NCBI GenBank assembly: GCA_009823505.1
Contig: VZQC01000610.1
Span: forward strand, 365,405 to 429,404
Length of the DNA stretch: 64,000 nucleotides
From: Rhizomys pruinosus
Taxonomy: Eukaryota; Chordata; Mammalia; Rodentia; Spalacidae
Direction: 5' to 3'
The translations under genes and the position numbers were made by a program. Shown here piece by piece: positions 44,226-54,439 of this stretch. Positions within the stretch are counted from its first letter, which is position 1; every line of letters starts with the position of its first letter. The notes below the pieces were generated by a model. That model was not told the DNA's origin. It saw nothing but the letters and a program-made list of their open reading frames with translations, and made no database searches.

Positions 44226-44842
44226 TTTTTTTTCTTTTTTTTTTTAAAGAAAACCTCTTTATTTTTTTATTGATGCTTTGTGTATTTCATACACCATTTT
44301 CCAATTCAGTTCAGGCATATATCCCCTTCCCTTCCCCCCACCCCATCCCTACCCATCCCAGATCATGCATTCTGCCGTAACTTTTCTGCATCTTTCTGGG
44401 GGTTTTTTTTGTTTTGTTTTGTTTTGTTTTCATTTTTTTTAACAATAAGTGATAATTTGTGAGTACAAGCATCCTTCATGTAAAACCAATTTGCAAGCAG
44501 TTGTGCCCAAACCCACACAGCTCATAGGTCTCACCATCCAGCAGGGGGGGCTTGTATGTTCAATCAAGTTGATCAAATGAGTGTCCAGTCTATATTGTTG
44601 TAGTTTCACCATTCACCCCAATCGCAGCCCTTACATTCTACCACGCCCCCTCTTCCGCAGATTGTTCCCTAGGCTTAGAAAAGGGGCACAGGTGGATGAG
44701 AAGCAAAACACTCTACTTTCTCTGGAGCTGATGTCTTGGTCTCTAGTCAGTTCTGGCTGTTTTCTTTCATGGGCTGCCAGCTTGTCCAGGCATAACCTTT
44801 CGATCCTACTAATGAAGCACATGCAATTAGATATTTAGGTAT
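44226..44842 (-). mobile_element. L1-3'-end-like repeat (family Q), copy B (antisense)
   Basis: Reverse complement of 37618-38172: poly-T, 'attgatgctttgtgtatttc', the C-rich tract 'cccttcccttccccccaccc', 'gtgcccaaacccacacagct', 'taccacgccccctcttccgc', 'aacctttcgatcctactaat'. It carries extra T/G runs (44402-44440) absent from copy A. Confidence 0.8.
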
Positions 44843-44930
44843 TTAAACAGTATAATATATAGCCTTTCGATCCTACTAATGAAGCACACACAATTAGATA
44901 TATAGGTATTTAAACAGTACTAATTGTTAT
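44797..44930 (+). repeat. Tandem duplication, unit about 67 bp, two copies
   Basis: 'cctttcgatcctactaatga' through 'gtatttaaacagta' appears twice in a row with few differences (about 44797-44863 and 44864-44930). Confidence 0.92.
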
Positions 44931-45472
44931 GGTAGGTTACTTTGGTATAGACACAGATGTTTGGATGGTATGTTAATCCATGAATTACATTTTCTTCTGT
45001 TAAGTATGACAGGGTCTTCGTGTGGTTTATAACATCTCCTAACCATTAGAGGATGTAAGCTTGTGGCATCAGCCGTGGGTTATTCCTCCAAGGAGAGAGC
45101 TAATAGCCAATTAGATTTGGGATATACAGACATATGGCTGCCACTGCTGCACAGTATTTCCAGGCAGATGAGGTGTAGCTGGTGCTGATGGAGGAGTCTT
45201 GCTTGACTCAAGGAGACCTATATTTGCTTTATTGGTTTAGTGGCCTTTGGTAACACTCTCTGGCATTCCAGAGACCATCCGTATGCTTGCAAGTGCGGTC
45301 TCCATACATCTTTCCCATGTTTATATCAGGTCTTCAACAGCAGGGCCTTATTTCCTCTCTTCCTGCAGATATCCCAGTTTGGAGGCAAGGAGCCTTTACC
45401 TTTTGTGGGAGAAAAAACCCACAGAATGGGAAGAGTATAGATTTTTAAAGTATTCTCTTACAATGCTCTGGA

Positions 45473-45474
<2 letters not shown>

Positions 45475-45503
<29 letters not shown>
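45475..45503. repeat. (GT)n microsatellite in L1
   Basis: About 14 GT units in the antisense ORF2. Confidence 0.97.
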
Positions 45504-45505
<2 letters not shown>

Positions 45506-46569
45506 CTGTTGTGATGTTTCCCATTTCAGCTCTGATTTTGTGAATTTGGATTTGTTCTTTCTTTCTTTTGATTAACTGTTCCAAGGGTCTGTCTCTCTTG
45601 TTTAACCTTTCAAAAAAAAATCAACCTTAGATTCATTGATTTTTTTTCATTGTTTTCTGTGTTTCTATTTCACTAATTTCTCCTCTGATTTTTGTTATTT
45701 CTTCTTGCCTACTAGACTTGGGATTCATTTGTTCTTGCCTTCCCAGAGTCTTGAGTTTTGCTATTAAGTCTTCTACATGTGTTCTTTCTGATTTTTTAAT
45801 GTAGATACTAAGACCTGTAAATTTACCTCTTAGGACTGCTTTTAGTGTGTCCCAGAGGTTTTGTTGTGTTATATCTCATTTTCATTTAGTTCCAGGAATA
45901 GTTTTATTTCTTTCTTAATTTCTTCTTTAACACATTGATCATTCAGGAGTGTGTTGTTTAATCTCCATGAGTTCCTGTGGTTTTTAGAGCTTTCTTTGCT
46001 GTTGATTATAAGCTTTATTACAAGGTGGTCTGATGGAATGCATAGAATTATTTCATTTTTTTTAATTTGTTGAGTTTTGTTTTGTGTTCCAGAATGTGAT
46101 CAATTTAAGAAAAGCTTGCATGGGCTGCTGAATAGAAAGTGAATTCTTTGGTGCATGTGTGTAATATTCTGTAGATGTCCATTAGGTCCATTTCTTATAA
46201 GGTGTTATTTAATTCAGATGTCTCTATGTTTATTCTGTGTCCAATTAACCTATCTATTGAAGATATTGGGGTATTTAAGTCACCTAATATTATTTAATTG
46301 GGGTTAATCTGTGTTTTGTAGTCCTGGAGTACTGTTTTCATGAATTTGGGTGCACCAGAATTTGGTGCATATATATTCATGACTGTAGTATCTTCTTGGT
46401 CAATCATTCCTTTGATTAGAATGAAGTGACCCTCTTTATCTTGTCTGACTACTTTTAATTTGAAGTCTGTTTTGTCACATACTAGGATTGCAACACCGCC
46501 TTGCTTTTTAGAGCCATTTGTTTGGAATACTTTTTCCACCCTTTCACCTTAAGGTGAGAGGATTTTCTT

Positions 46570-47950
46570 GAAGACAAGAAGATGGGCTTTGAATTTCTAT
46601 TATTATAGCCTCCTTTGCTTTCTTTCTGTAACCTCTTGAGGATGTTCCTTCATGTCTTCAGTCCTTTGTATTGTTTCAAGTATTCTCTGTAGGGCTGGTT
46701 TGGTAGACATTAATTCTTTCAGCCTATTCATGCCATGAAAATTGTTCTGTTCTCCTTCAACCTTGATAGATAGTTTTGCTGGATAGAATATTCAGGGTTG
46801 GCATCCAAGGTTGTTTAGAGGTGAGAATACTTTGGTTCAGGCTCTTCTGGCTTTCATCGTTTGAATTGAAAAATCAGCTGTGACTCTGATGGATTTTCCT
46901 TTCTCTGTAACTTGTTTTTCTCTAGTAGCCTTCAGTATCCTCTCTTCGTTCTGTATATTTAATGCTTTTGCTATGATGTATCATGGGGATTTTCTGTTCT
47001 GGTCATTATTAGTTGGTATTCTATGTGCTTCTTAAATCTCTATAGGTAGTTCTTTCCTTAATTTGGGGAAGTTTTCTTCTATAATCAAGTTGAAGATCTC
47101 TTCAATGACATTGACCTGAGATTCTTCTCCTCCCTGTATGCCTATAATTCTTAGATTTGGTCTTCTAATGTTGTCCCACATTTCCTGCATATTTTATTCT
47201 TGTGTTTTTTTTTTATTTTTTATTTTACACAGTCTTTGCTTAAGGACTCCAGATCTTCAACTTTGTCATCCAGTCTTTTTTTTTTTTTTCATGTGCCAAC
47301 TGATTTAATTCAACCCCTTTTCAACTTACATGATGTGTTTGGACAAAGAATAGAGGCTCTTCCAAATTACCAGTTTTTAATTCTGTTGCTTTTCAACTGG
47401 TTGCTTTGGGGGCTTTCTGTCTCACAGTTTCCTTCAGTAGTGAATTGGAGGAAAGGGTGTTAATTAGGCTACAGTGTTAAATTATGCAAGTACCCGTGGA
47501 AAACATGGCTTGGAAATGTAGGCTTACAATCATGGTCAGGACATCATCCAGTCTTGATATCCTGTTTTCTGTTTCATTTATTCTGCTTGCGAGGCTCTCT
47601 GCTGTTGTTTCCAATTGGCTTATTGGGTTCTTTGAATTCATGCAGATTTCTATTTGGGTTTTCCTCACTATCTTTCTTTTGTAAATTCAGTTTTCAAGTC
47701 ATGTCTTGTTTTTGATATTTCATTAAGCCACATATTTGTATATTCCTAAGCATGCATCACAAGTTCTTTGAGCTGTTTGTCTCTGTTTTCTTTAAGATCT
47801 TTGATCCCGTTTATAATTGTTCTTTTAAATTCTGAGTCCAGCTGTTCCTCGGAATGGTTTTCATTGTAGTACCCTTCTTGGGGGGAGTGGATTTTGTCAG
47901 GGACATATTCTCTTGGTTTTTCATCTTATTTGTGTTTTTGTGCTGTTGTT
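46570..47950 (-). pseudogene. L1 ORF1 remnant
   Basis: The + strand at about 46730-46860 is the antisense of the ORF1p C-terminal region. The minus frame 47477-47668 begins with ORF1p coiled-coil-like residues (SQLETTAESLASRINETENRISRLDD) before running into the retrocopy. Interrupted at 47276-47548 and frameshifted. Confidence 0.8.
47276..47548 (-). pseudogene. Short retrocopy of an unidentified mRNA 3' end, inserted in L1
   Basis: The L1 phrase 'catccagtctt' is duplicated on each side (about 47268 and 47548). The insert begins with a poly-T run on the + strand (poly-A of the minus-strand copy). In sense it ends 'gaattaaatcagttggcaca' before the poly-A, so an ATTAAA signal lies about 16 nt upstream of the tail. 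It has no SINE or LINE signature. This is a 5'-truncated processed retrocopy of some 3' UTR; the source gene is not recognised. Confidence 0.7.
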
Positions 47951-48147
47951 TGGGCATATGGGCATTCTTTATTGGTTTTCTGATGAGTAGGTATTTCTGT
48001 TTGGCTTTTGTTTAATTGAATTTTGGTATATTTATATTGTTAATATGGCTTAGTTACCTTTTGTTCAAAGTCCTAGGTAGGCAGGACTGTCCACTAGATC
48101 AACAGCCAAGGAAGATGGGGGTTGGGATTACCTGAGGTGGTACTTAG

Positions 48148-48419
48148 CACCTATGCTAAGGTGGTTGGCAACTCAGGGTAAGGGAGTTAGTCCAGGGAAA
48201 GGATTGGTGCCTGCGGGGGTCCTAGTTTGGGTGAGAACAGGGTGAGGATGGCAGAGAGGAACAGAATGGGGTGGCTGGTGGTGAAGGGGGACTGAGCCAC
48301 CTATGCTAGAGTGGTTGGTGACTCAGGGTAAGGGAGTTAGTCCAGGGAAGGGATCGGTATCTGCAAGGATCCTAGTCTTGGTGAGAACAGGGTGGGAGTG
48401 GTGGAGAGGAACTGAATAG
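48148..48419 (-). repeat. Tandem 150-bp units at the 5' end of the L1 (5' UTR monomer-like)
   Basis: Unit 1 (48148-48297) and partial unit 2 (48298-48419) both begin 'cacctatgcta' and share 'actcagggtaagggagttag', 'tccagggaa.ggat' and 'ggtgagaacagggt'. They lie where the L1 5' UTR should be, upstream of ORF1 in the element's own sense. Tandem monomers are a known form of promoter in rodent L1s, so this is probably such an array cut by the next B1. Confidence 0.75.
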
Positions 48420-48563
48420 GCTTTTGGTCTTCTGGAGACAGGGCCTCCCTGTAGCTTGAGCTGTTCTGGAGACCAAGCTGGCCTTGAACTCACAGAGATC
48501 CACCTGCCTTTACCTCCTGAGTGATGGGATGGATTAAAGGTGTGTGCCACCATGCCTGGCCCC
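48420..48563 (-). mobile_element. B1 SINE (antisense)
   Basis: 'tggagacagggcctccctgt', 'accaagctggccttgaactc', 'ttaaaggtgtgtgccaccat'. The 5' part of the tail segment is shortened. Confidence 0.9.
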
Positions 48564-48604
48564 AAGGTAATCTTCTTACAGTAACTTTTTGTGGGGTGGC
48601 TCAC

Positions 48605-48792
48605 GGCTCCACAAGACAATATGAGTGTACCTGTGTTATCCAAGGCCACGGAGGTCAGAAGAGGATGTCGGATTCCCTTGGAACTGGAGTTAAGGATGAT
48701 TGCTAGCAGCCATGTGAGTGCTGGGAATTGAATCTGGGTCCTCTAGAAGAGTAGTTAGTGCTCTTAACCGCTGAGCCATCTCTCCAGCCCCA
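48605..48792 (-). mobile_element. B2 SINE, short subtype (antisense)
   Basis: 'atatgagtgtacctgtgtta' (tail part lost), 'ggattcccttggaactggag', 'aattgaatctgggtcctcta', 'gccatctctccagcccc'. Missing the terminal tail region. Confidence 0.9.
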
Positions 48793-49085
48793 GTTGTCAG
48801 GAAGTTTAAATGCCAGAATTGGTATAAGGTCATTTCAGCCATACTCTGTTGGTCTGGCCCATCCCTGATTCAATGGTAAAGATGTCAAGGAAAATGAGGC
48901 CATTTTTCAATCTGCCACATGAGTCAAAAACAGGCATACTCTAATGGCCCTGGAGAGTCATTTCCTTCAGTCTACACAGCTTAGCAAGAAACTAATCCAT
49001 CATTTTTGGGAGGTTGCCTACCCAGGAAATCTATCATTAATATTGCCATATTATCACTACTGATTTAGAAATACTTTGAAGCAAG
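48793..49085. other. No feature recognised
   Basis: About 290 bp unassigned between SINEs. Confidence 0.4.
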
Positions 49086-49228
49086 CCAGGTGTGGTGGCG
49101 CCCGCCTTTAATCCTAGCACTTGGGAGGCAGAGGCAGGCGGATCTTTGTGAGTTCAAGGCCAGCCTGGTGTACACAGTGAGTTCCAGGCCAGCTGGGGCT
49201 ACAGGGAGACCCTGTTTCAAAAAAGACA
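49086..49228 (+). mobile_element. B1 SINE with target-site duplication
   Basis: 'gccaggtgtggtggcgcccg' to 'gggagaccctgtttcaaaaa'. 'aaatactttgaag' flanks both sides (about 49070 and 49236). Confidence 0.95.
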
Positions 49229-49244
49229 AAAAAAAAATACTTTG

Positions 49245-49562
49245 AAGTCTTTACCCCAATAATACATAGAATATCAATGACTAGAGTTCTTGCCCAAGAG
49301 TTGTCTAATTCAGGTGTGTCCTGTTGAAGACACTTTCCAATGGCATAATAAGTACTCAGGGGCCATTTGAACTCTGCTACTTTTCTGTTTAAAGGTTTTT
49401 CTCAATAAGTCCTTTTACGCCTATTGACATTTTGCTGTTATTTCTTGATCCTTCCAATGCCTCACTATCAATCAAGTCAAACAATAAAAGCATTTCCAAA
49501 TATGCATGTGGTTTTTATTTTATTTTATTTTTGCATGTGGTTTTTAAAACTAAACCAAGATT
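49245..49562. other. No feature recognised
   Basis: About 320 bp of unassigned DNA. Confidence 0.4.
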
Positions 49563-49803
49563 GGGCTGGAGAGATGGCCTAGTGGTTACAAGTGCCAACT
49601 GCTCTTGCAGAGGACCAGGTTCTATCCCCAGCACCCACATGGTGGCTGAGAACCATCTTTAGCTCCTGTTCCAGGGGAATCCGACACCCTCTTCTGACCT
49701 CCACGGCATTGTACAACACCAGTGCACCAACCTGCATGCAGACAGTACACTCATACACATAAAAATAAGTAAATAAATAAAATTTTAAAAATGTTTTTTT
49801 AAA
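49563..49803 (+). mobile_element. B2 SINE, short subtype, with target-site duplication
   Basis: 'gggctggagagatggcctag' to an (AAAT)/poly-A tail. 'aaaactaaaccaagatt' before and 'aaaactaaaccaggatt' after. Confidence 0.95.
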
Positions 49804-50194
49804 AAAAAACTAAACCAGGATTATGGGGAGAGAACTCTCAGGACAGCCACTGTACACCAAAGTGCCAGCAGCATGTCCAGCCTAAGCCAGTCAATAAGTT
49901 CCAGGAGAGATTCCCACAGGAAGATAAAATTAACAAAGTATTTGGTATATCAAGTCACTCTGAAAGGAGCTCAAACAACTAAAAAATTTGAGAGTAAAAC
50001 TGATGATAAAACAGTTGAAACATTAAGCAGACAAACAGAAAGTGGCTATTATTTCCAGGAAGTAAGAAAAATATGATGGAGAGAAAAGGCAATCATAAAC
50101 AATTGTGAATAACTCAATCCTCCTCTTCTAGGAAAAGAAGTGAGTGGATAATGTGAAGACTATCATTCAAAAAGCAACCTCAAAATTATGCTGC
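49804..50194. other. No feature recognised
   Basis: A-rich unassigned DNA. The short + frame 49873-50076 has no recognisable content. Confidence 0.4.
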
Positions 50195-50735
50195 TTAGGA
50201 ATAAGGAGATGGCTCAGTGAATAAGCACTTGCCATGTAAATGTGAGGACCCAAATTCTATCCCCACAACCTATGTAAAGCAGGCGAGACAGAAAGCAGGG
50301 GTGATACAGCAAGCATCTTTAATCCCAGAACTCCTATTGCAAGATGGGAAGTAGAAGCAGGCGGGGCCCATCTAATCCATGTGGAAAACACGCGCAGGAA
50401 AGCACACCACATGGGAGCATATTAAGATCCAAATGCAGAGAGGAATTTTATTGCAAAATGTCTGGTTATATAGTGAGTGTGACTCAACTCTCAGGGCCGA
50501 ATCCTAAACCTTTTTGTCACTACACCCCACCTCATGGGTGTGGCCAGGGAGGTCCCATTGGATTAGAATGCAACCCATCTTAACAAAGTTTTCCCACACC
50601 CCATCTCAAACCAAGTGAGAGAGCCAAAGACCAGTATCCAAGGTTGTCCTCTGACCCCCACATATATGCCATGGCACTGCATGTGTGTGCGCACGCGCCA
50701 CCCTCCCCCCCACACACAAACCATACACATAGACA
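50195..50735 (+). mobile_element. B3 SINE split by a solo LTR
   Basis: 5' part 50195-50379 ('aaggagatggctcagtgaat', 'gtgaggacccaaattctatc', 'tttaatcccagaactcctat'). 3' part 50599-50735 ('ccaaggttgtcctctgaccc', 'ccacatatatgccatggcac', 'tgtgtgcgcacgcgccaccc'). Together they make one B3. The 219 bp between them are an LTR. Confidence 0.82.
50380..50598 (-). mobile_element. Compact solo ERV LTR (antisense), 219 bp, inserted in a B3
   Basis: The ends are inverted repeats ('tgtggaaaac' at 50380 and 'gttttcccaca' at 50598). On the minus strand it shows 'cactcactatataaccagac' (TATA box) and 'ttttgcaataaaattcctct' (poly-A signal) in correct LTR order. 'cccatct' lies near both edges and may be the target duplication, though not tightly placed. 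No internal sequence, so solo. Confidence 0.82.
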
Positions 50736-51171
50736 AAGTTTTACAGTTATGTTACTTAAAGTCAAAAGAACCAAGTCTCAATTCATTTGGCATTAAAACT
50801 AACAAAGACTCAGCGAACTTGATTTCTTGATTAATTTTCATCTCTTTCCCGCTTTTTTTAAAATTTTGTATTCTAGTATACTCCACATGTTTATCTATCA
50901 TGCTAATTGCTTTCATCTGTCATTTTCTTCTAGAATATCAACACCACAGGCAGAAATCTTCATCTTTTCTATTTGTCACTGTAATCCAAGTGTTGAGATT
51001 GAATAGTAGAACACAGTGGAGTATTCAGCAAAACTCTCTTGAGTAAATTATTTAATTTTTAAAACTATATACATAGGTAGCTTTCATTATATATATTGTC
51101 TATATATTATTCACCTCAAAATTTTATCGCAAAGCAAAAAGAAATCCTATATTCAAAATATTGCTCATTGT
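50736..51171. other. No feature recognised
   Basis: AT-rich unassigned DNA. Confidence 0.4.
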
Positions 51172-51272
51172 TTGGCAGAATGCATGAGCTCTGGAGGGGT
51201 GGGGGGATGGTGGGGACACGGGTCTAGATTTGATAAAAAAATGTATAAATAAATAAAAAAATTAAAAAATAT
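51172..51272 (+). mobile_element. L1 3' terminus fragment
   Basis: 'ttggcagaatgcatgagctc', the purine tract 'ggaggggtggggggatggtg', 'gggacacgggtctagatttg' and an A-rich end. Same terminal pattern as 3070-3130 and 32200-32290. Confidence 0.72.
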
Positions 51273-52462
51273 ATTTCTCAGACACCTTGGTCTTTTATTA
51301 ATACATGTTTAACATTAGCTTTCTCAGACTTCAAAAAGAATGCTGCCTTCTTACATTTTAAATGCCCAATCATGATGCATCCTTACTTTTCAGAAGGATC
51401 ACAACAATTGTCAAGTACTGTAATACAATGAATAAGATTTCCCTAATACTTAAAAGTTAAGGGTGATTGTATGTAAGTTTGTGAAATATGAATTTATAAT
51501 GGGGAAGGAGTGTAAAGGTGATTAAAGTAGATTGAGATGCTCTGCATGAAATACACAAAAATTCAATAAAAAAGGAATAAGAATTTATGAGAATCAAAGG
51601 ATACATTGTAAAACTAATAGAATATTTATGAGTTTCATTATCACTCATTAGTTTATATATAGTATTATTTTTGTAAAGGATTTTAGGAAGTCTAGGAAAG
51701 TATAGGCAACATAATGTTAAATTAAATTCAAATTTAATTAAAATCTTGGCAAATGAAAATAGAAAAGTCAAAGATAAGGCAGGACAAAGGGAGCCAAGAA
51801 AACTGCTTAAAATATGAATAATTATAGCTTGACACTGCTGTCAAATTTGTGTTAGAGCTCTGTGACCATAAACATTTGATTCAACTACAAGTAGGAAAGA
51901 CTCAACATATGGTTTGAATAAGATAATACGTAGCTTTACTTTCTCCACACAGAAAATCTCAGAGTCACTCAAAGACTGGTGAGGGAGCTCAGCTCTGCTC
52001 AGTTCCCAGGGACCGTGGCTCCTCCAGTTCTCCTTTCAGCTTCCCCCAAACCTTTTCCCCACTTTCACGGCAGCAGAATGAAGATAGGGGATGAAGAAAG
52101 AGCGAGTGTCCCCTTCTCATTGTACCTAACAATGACTACTAGAAATTGCCTACTGTATTTCCCATTACATTTCATCTTCCCGAGACTAGTAACACTGTCA
52201 CTCCTAGCCACAAGGGAAGCAGGAAATCCAGTCACCATCCTGCGCAGACAGTGGTGCTGCTGCAATCTGTTACCATGTACAGGGCAGAGCCAACCCAAGG
52301 GCCAGAATGACTTGGATAACTTCACAGCAGTCAAGAAAGGGAATACAGTCAGCTTCCAAAAACAAAATTGTAAAGATGAACAACTGCTCAAGAAATTATA
52401 GCAACTCTTGGCTAAAATTTAGAAAGGTATGGATTTGGAGGTCTTTATACAAAAGCAAAACT
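51273..52462. other. Low-repeat interval; chance frame of 140 codons
   Basis: AT-rich to 51960, then moderate GC. The + frame 51979-52401 (140 codons) has no domain, and an overlapping minus frame of 108 codons exists, as expected for a stop-poor stretch. No splice or promoter evidence. 'cacaaaaattcaataaaaaa' near 51555 may be a tiny L1 tail. Confidence 0.4.
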
Positions 52463-52658
52463 TTGGGGACTGGAGATATGGCTCAGCGGTTAAGAGCACT
52501 GGCTGCTCTTGCAGCCAGTTTGGTTTCCAGCACCCACATGGCAGCATTGGTAACTCCAGCACCCTCTTCTGGCCTCCATGGACATCACACAACATGAGTG
52601 CATTTACATGCATGCAAGCAAAACACTCATACACATAAAATAAAAAATAAACAAATAA
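52463..52658 (+). mobile_element. B2 SINE, first of a head-to-tail pair
   Basis: 'ggggactggagatatggctc' to 'catacacataaaataaaaaa'. Internal deletion around the B box ('gcagccagtttggtttccag') and in the body. Directly followed by another B2. Confidence 0.92.
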
Positions 52659-52905
52659 TGGGGCTGGAGAGATGACTCAGAGGCTAAGATCCCTGACTGC
52701 TCTTATAGAGGACCTGTGTTCGATCCCAGCACCCACATGGAAGCTAACAACTGTCTGTAGCTCCAGTACCAGGGGACCTGAGGCCTTCATCTGTCCTCTG
52801 TGGGCATTGCATGATATAGGTACATTTACACACATGCAGGCAATACACATACACATAAAATAAAAAAGAATAAAATATATAAAATAAATAAGCAAATAAG
52901 TAAAT
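52659..52905 (+). mobile_element. B2 SINE, second of a head-to-tail pair
   Basis: 'ggggctggagagatgactca' to 'aataaaatatataaaataaa'. Inserted in the A-rich tail of the previous B2, giving a tandem B2 dimer. Confidence 0.92.
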
Positions 52906-53030
52906 AATCAAAAGCTATCTTCAACAATACCCTTACCTACCAACACACCTGATTCCATAGGATTCCCAACAATATATTCAACATTTAAAGAAAACATGAC
53001 AGTTTCTGGGTTCATTTTTGCTGTAATTTT

Positions 53031-53177
53031 TTTTTATCTTTTTGAGACAGGGTCTCCCTGTAGCCCCAGCTGTCCTGGAACACACTCTGTAGACCAGGCT
53101 GGCCTTGAACTCACAAAGATCCACCTGCCTCTGCCTCCCAAGTGCTAGGATTAAAGGCATGTGCTACCACACCCGGC
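53031..53177 (-). mobile_element. B1 SINE (antisense) with target-site duplication
   Basis: 'gagacagggtctccctgtag', 'accaggctggccttgaactc', 'gtgctaccacacccggc'. 'ttttgctgtaattttt' flanks both sides (about 53018 and 53178). Confidence 0.95.
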
Positions 53178-53403
53178 TTTTGCTGTAATTTTTAAATCAT
53201 CACAGAAAAATGTTTCTTGGACTTCCATCAGTGAAAATCTAAACAGTATGTATATATTCATTTCAGAGTTGAAGATAAATCTATTTACCGCCGTTTGCGT
53301 GAGAGAAACCACTGCAATCACAGGGACTACCAAAGCATCTCAAAAAACGGTGAGTAGCCTGCCACTTGAGTGTTCACCAATGCACCTATAAAGATTGACC
53401 ACA
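53178..53403. other. No feature recognised
   Basis: About 225 bp of unassigned sequence whose right end is a B2 target site. Confidence 0.4.
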
Positions 53404-53650
53404 GGGGGCTGGAGAGATGGCCTAGCGGTTAAGAGCGCCGACCGCTCTTACAGAGGACCCGGGTTCGATCCCCAGCACCCACATGGCGGCCAAGAACCGT
53501 CTGAAACTCCAATTCAAGGAGAACTCCAGTTCCAAGGGAATCCGACACCCTCTTCTGACCTCCGCGGCATTGCACATCACGGGTGCACAAACCTACATGC
53601 AGACAGTACACTCATACACATACAGAAATAAATAAAAAATTTAAAAAAAA
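53404..53650 (+). mobile_element. B2 SINE, long subtype, young copy with perfect target duplication
   Basis: 'gggctggagagatggcctag' with CpG-rich 'gagcgccgaccgctctta', the internal duplication 'aactccaattca..gagaactccagttcca', and tail 'acatacagaaataaataaaa'. The 15-bp 'aaagattgaccacag' is identical on both sides (53389-53403 and about 53651-53665). Likely among the youngest insertions here. Confidence 0.97.
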
Positions 53651-53665
53651 AAGATTGACCACAGA

Positions 53666-54439
53666 AGCTGAGTATTAGATAACAAGGTCCAGAATACAGT
53701 GAGTCTCCCTTCCAGCACCAGACTCCTTTCTGAGCAAAGCACCCTGGCTTCCCACCATTTACCCACAGAAAAGGAGAACAAGATGCAGCAAACAGAAGAC
53801 CCAGGGCCAGGTCAGTCATCCAACAGCAAAGTCTGAATAATTCGGGGCCAAGTGAATGGCAAAGCCATGGCTTAGGAGGCAAGACTTAAGTGAGCATGAG
53901 CTAAATAAATGCTGAGCAAGTCAGGGTCACTGCCAAAACTCTCTCTTCCCCAGTGGTGCATTCTCCATGTTTCTGCTGAGGGTGGAGTTTTACATTTTGC
54001 CTGTGTGAGTCTCCATCCTCCACACTGGCTTTAGAGGTACCCAACTGCTACAAGGTGTTCAGACTCCTGCTCAGTAAACCATAGCTTGACTGATGCCCAG
54101 TGATTGCCAAGAAATTATAGCAGAGATGGCAGTATGTGCATCCAGCTCCATCTTCCCAAGCCCAGCACATGTGTTCTTAACAGCCCCGGTTCGCCCTCTG
54201 ACTTCCTCAACAACTCATCTACAGGTGCATGACAGTCAGCATGGGTGTCCTGGTACTTGACACCAGCAGTGTGGTCTGCTTGCCATCCCTGGGCCATCTC
54301 TCCCTGACTAAAGGTGTAGAGGAATTCTTGAAAGAGCAAAAGTTTTAGCTAAATGTGTTACTTACAGATAATGTATTTTTAAAATACATATTCTACACAG
54401 AATAAATGTTCTATTATTCTAAGAATGACAATGATGTTT
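53666..54439. other. No feature recognised
   Basis: Unassigned, balanced composition. No supported gene. Confidence 0.4.

Larger units (their letters stand above)
43758..45431. mobile_element. Compound 1.67 kb insert in L1 with 15-bp target duplication
   Basis: 'agagtatagattttt' occurs at 43743-43757 and 45432-45446, bracketing the insert. Inside are a + strand L1 ORF2-like fragment (about 43880-44222, with 'catcaaaaagaattaagata' as in L1), the family Q repeat on the minus strand (44226-44842), a tandem duplication (about 44797-44930) and about 500 bp of unclassified sequence up to 45431. The opposite orientations imply more than one event. Confidence 0.7.
42440..46560 (-). pseudogene. L1 ORF2 remnant (endonuclease and N-terminal RT)
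   Basis: 46294-46539 on the minus strand reads an endonuclease segment (KQGGVAILVCDKTDFKLK; MNIYAPNSGAPKF). 43346-43534 reads the RT entry segment ([20 protein letters not shown]). 42440-42660 is antisense of the next RT part. Stops, five insertions and the lost C-terminus make it non-functional. Confidence 0.87.
42440..48419 (-). mobile_element. Antisense L1 with tandem 5' units but missing 3' end, multiply interrupted
   Basis: Read on the minus strand: tandem 150-bp units (48419-48148), ORF1, endonuclease (46539-46294), then RT (43534-42440), where it stops abruptly. It is interrupted by a retrocopy (47276-47548), a compound insert (43758-45431), a B1 (43577-43741) and two B2s. Keeping the 5' end while losing the ORF2 C-terminus and 3' UTR is the opposite of the usual 5' truncation, so a later deletion or rearrangement near 42440 is likely. 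Confidence 0.87.

Noticed and set aside
51979..52401. 140-codon + strand frame overlapped by a 108-codon minus frame
   Set aside because: Two long opposite frames over the same bases suggest a stop-poor composition. No domain or signal was recognised.
53404..53480. tRNA-gene-like A and B boxes
   Set aside because: They belong to the tRNA-derived B2 head. No cloverleaf acceptor stem or 3' terminator of a true tRNA gene is present.
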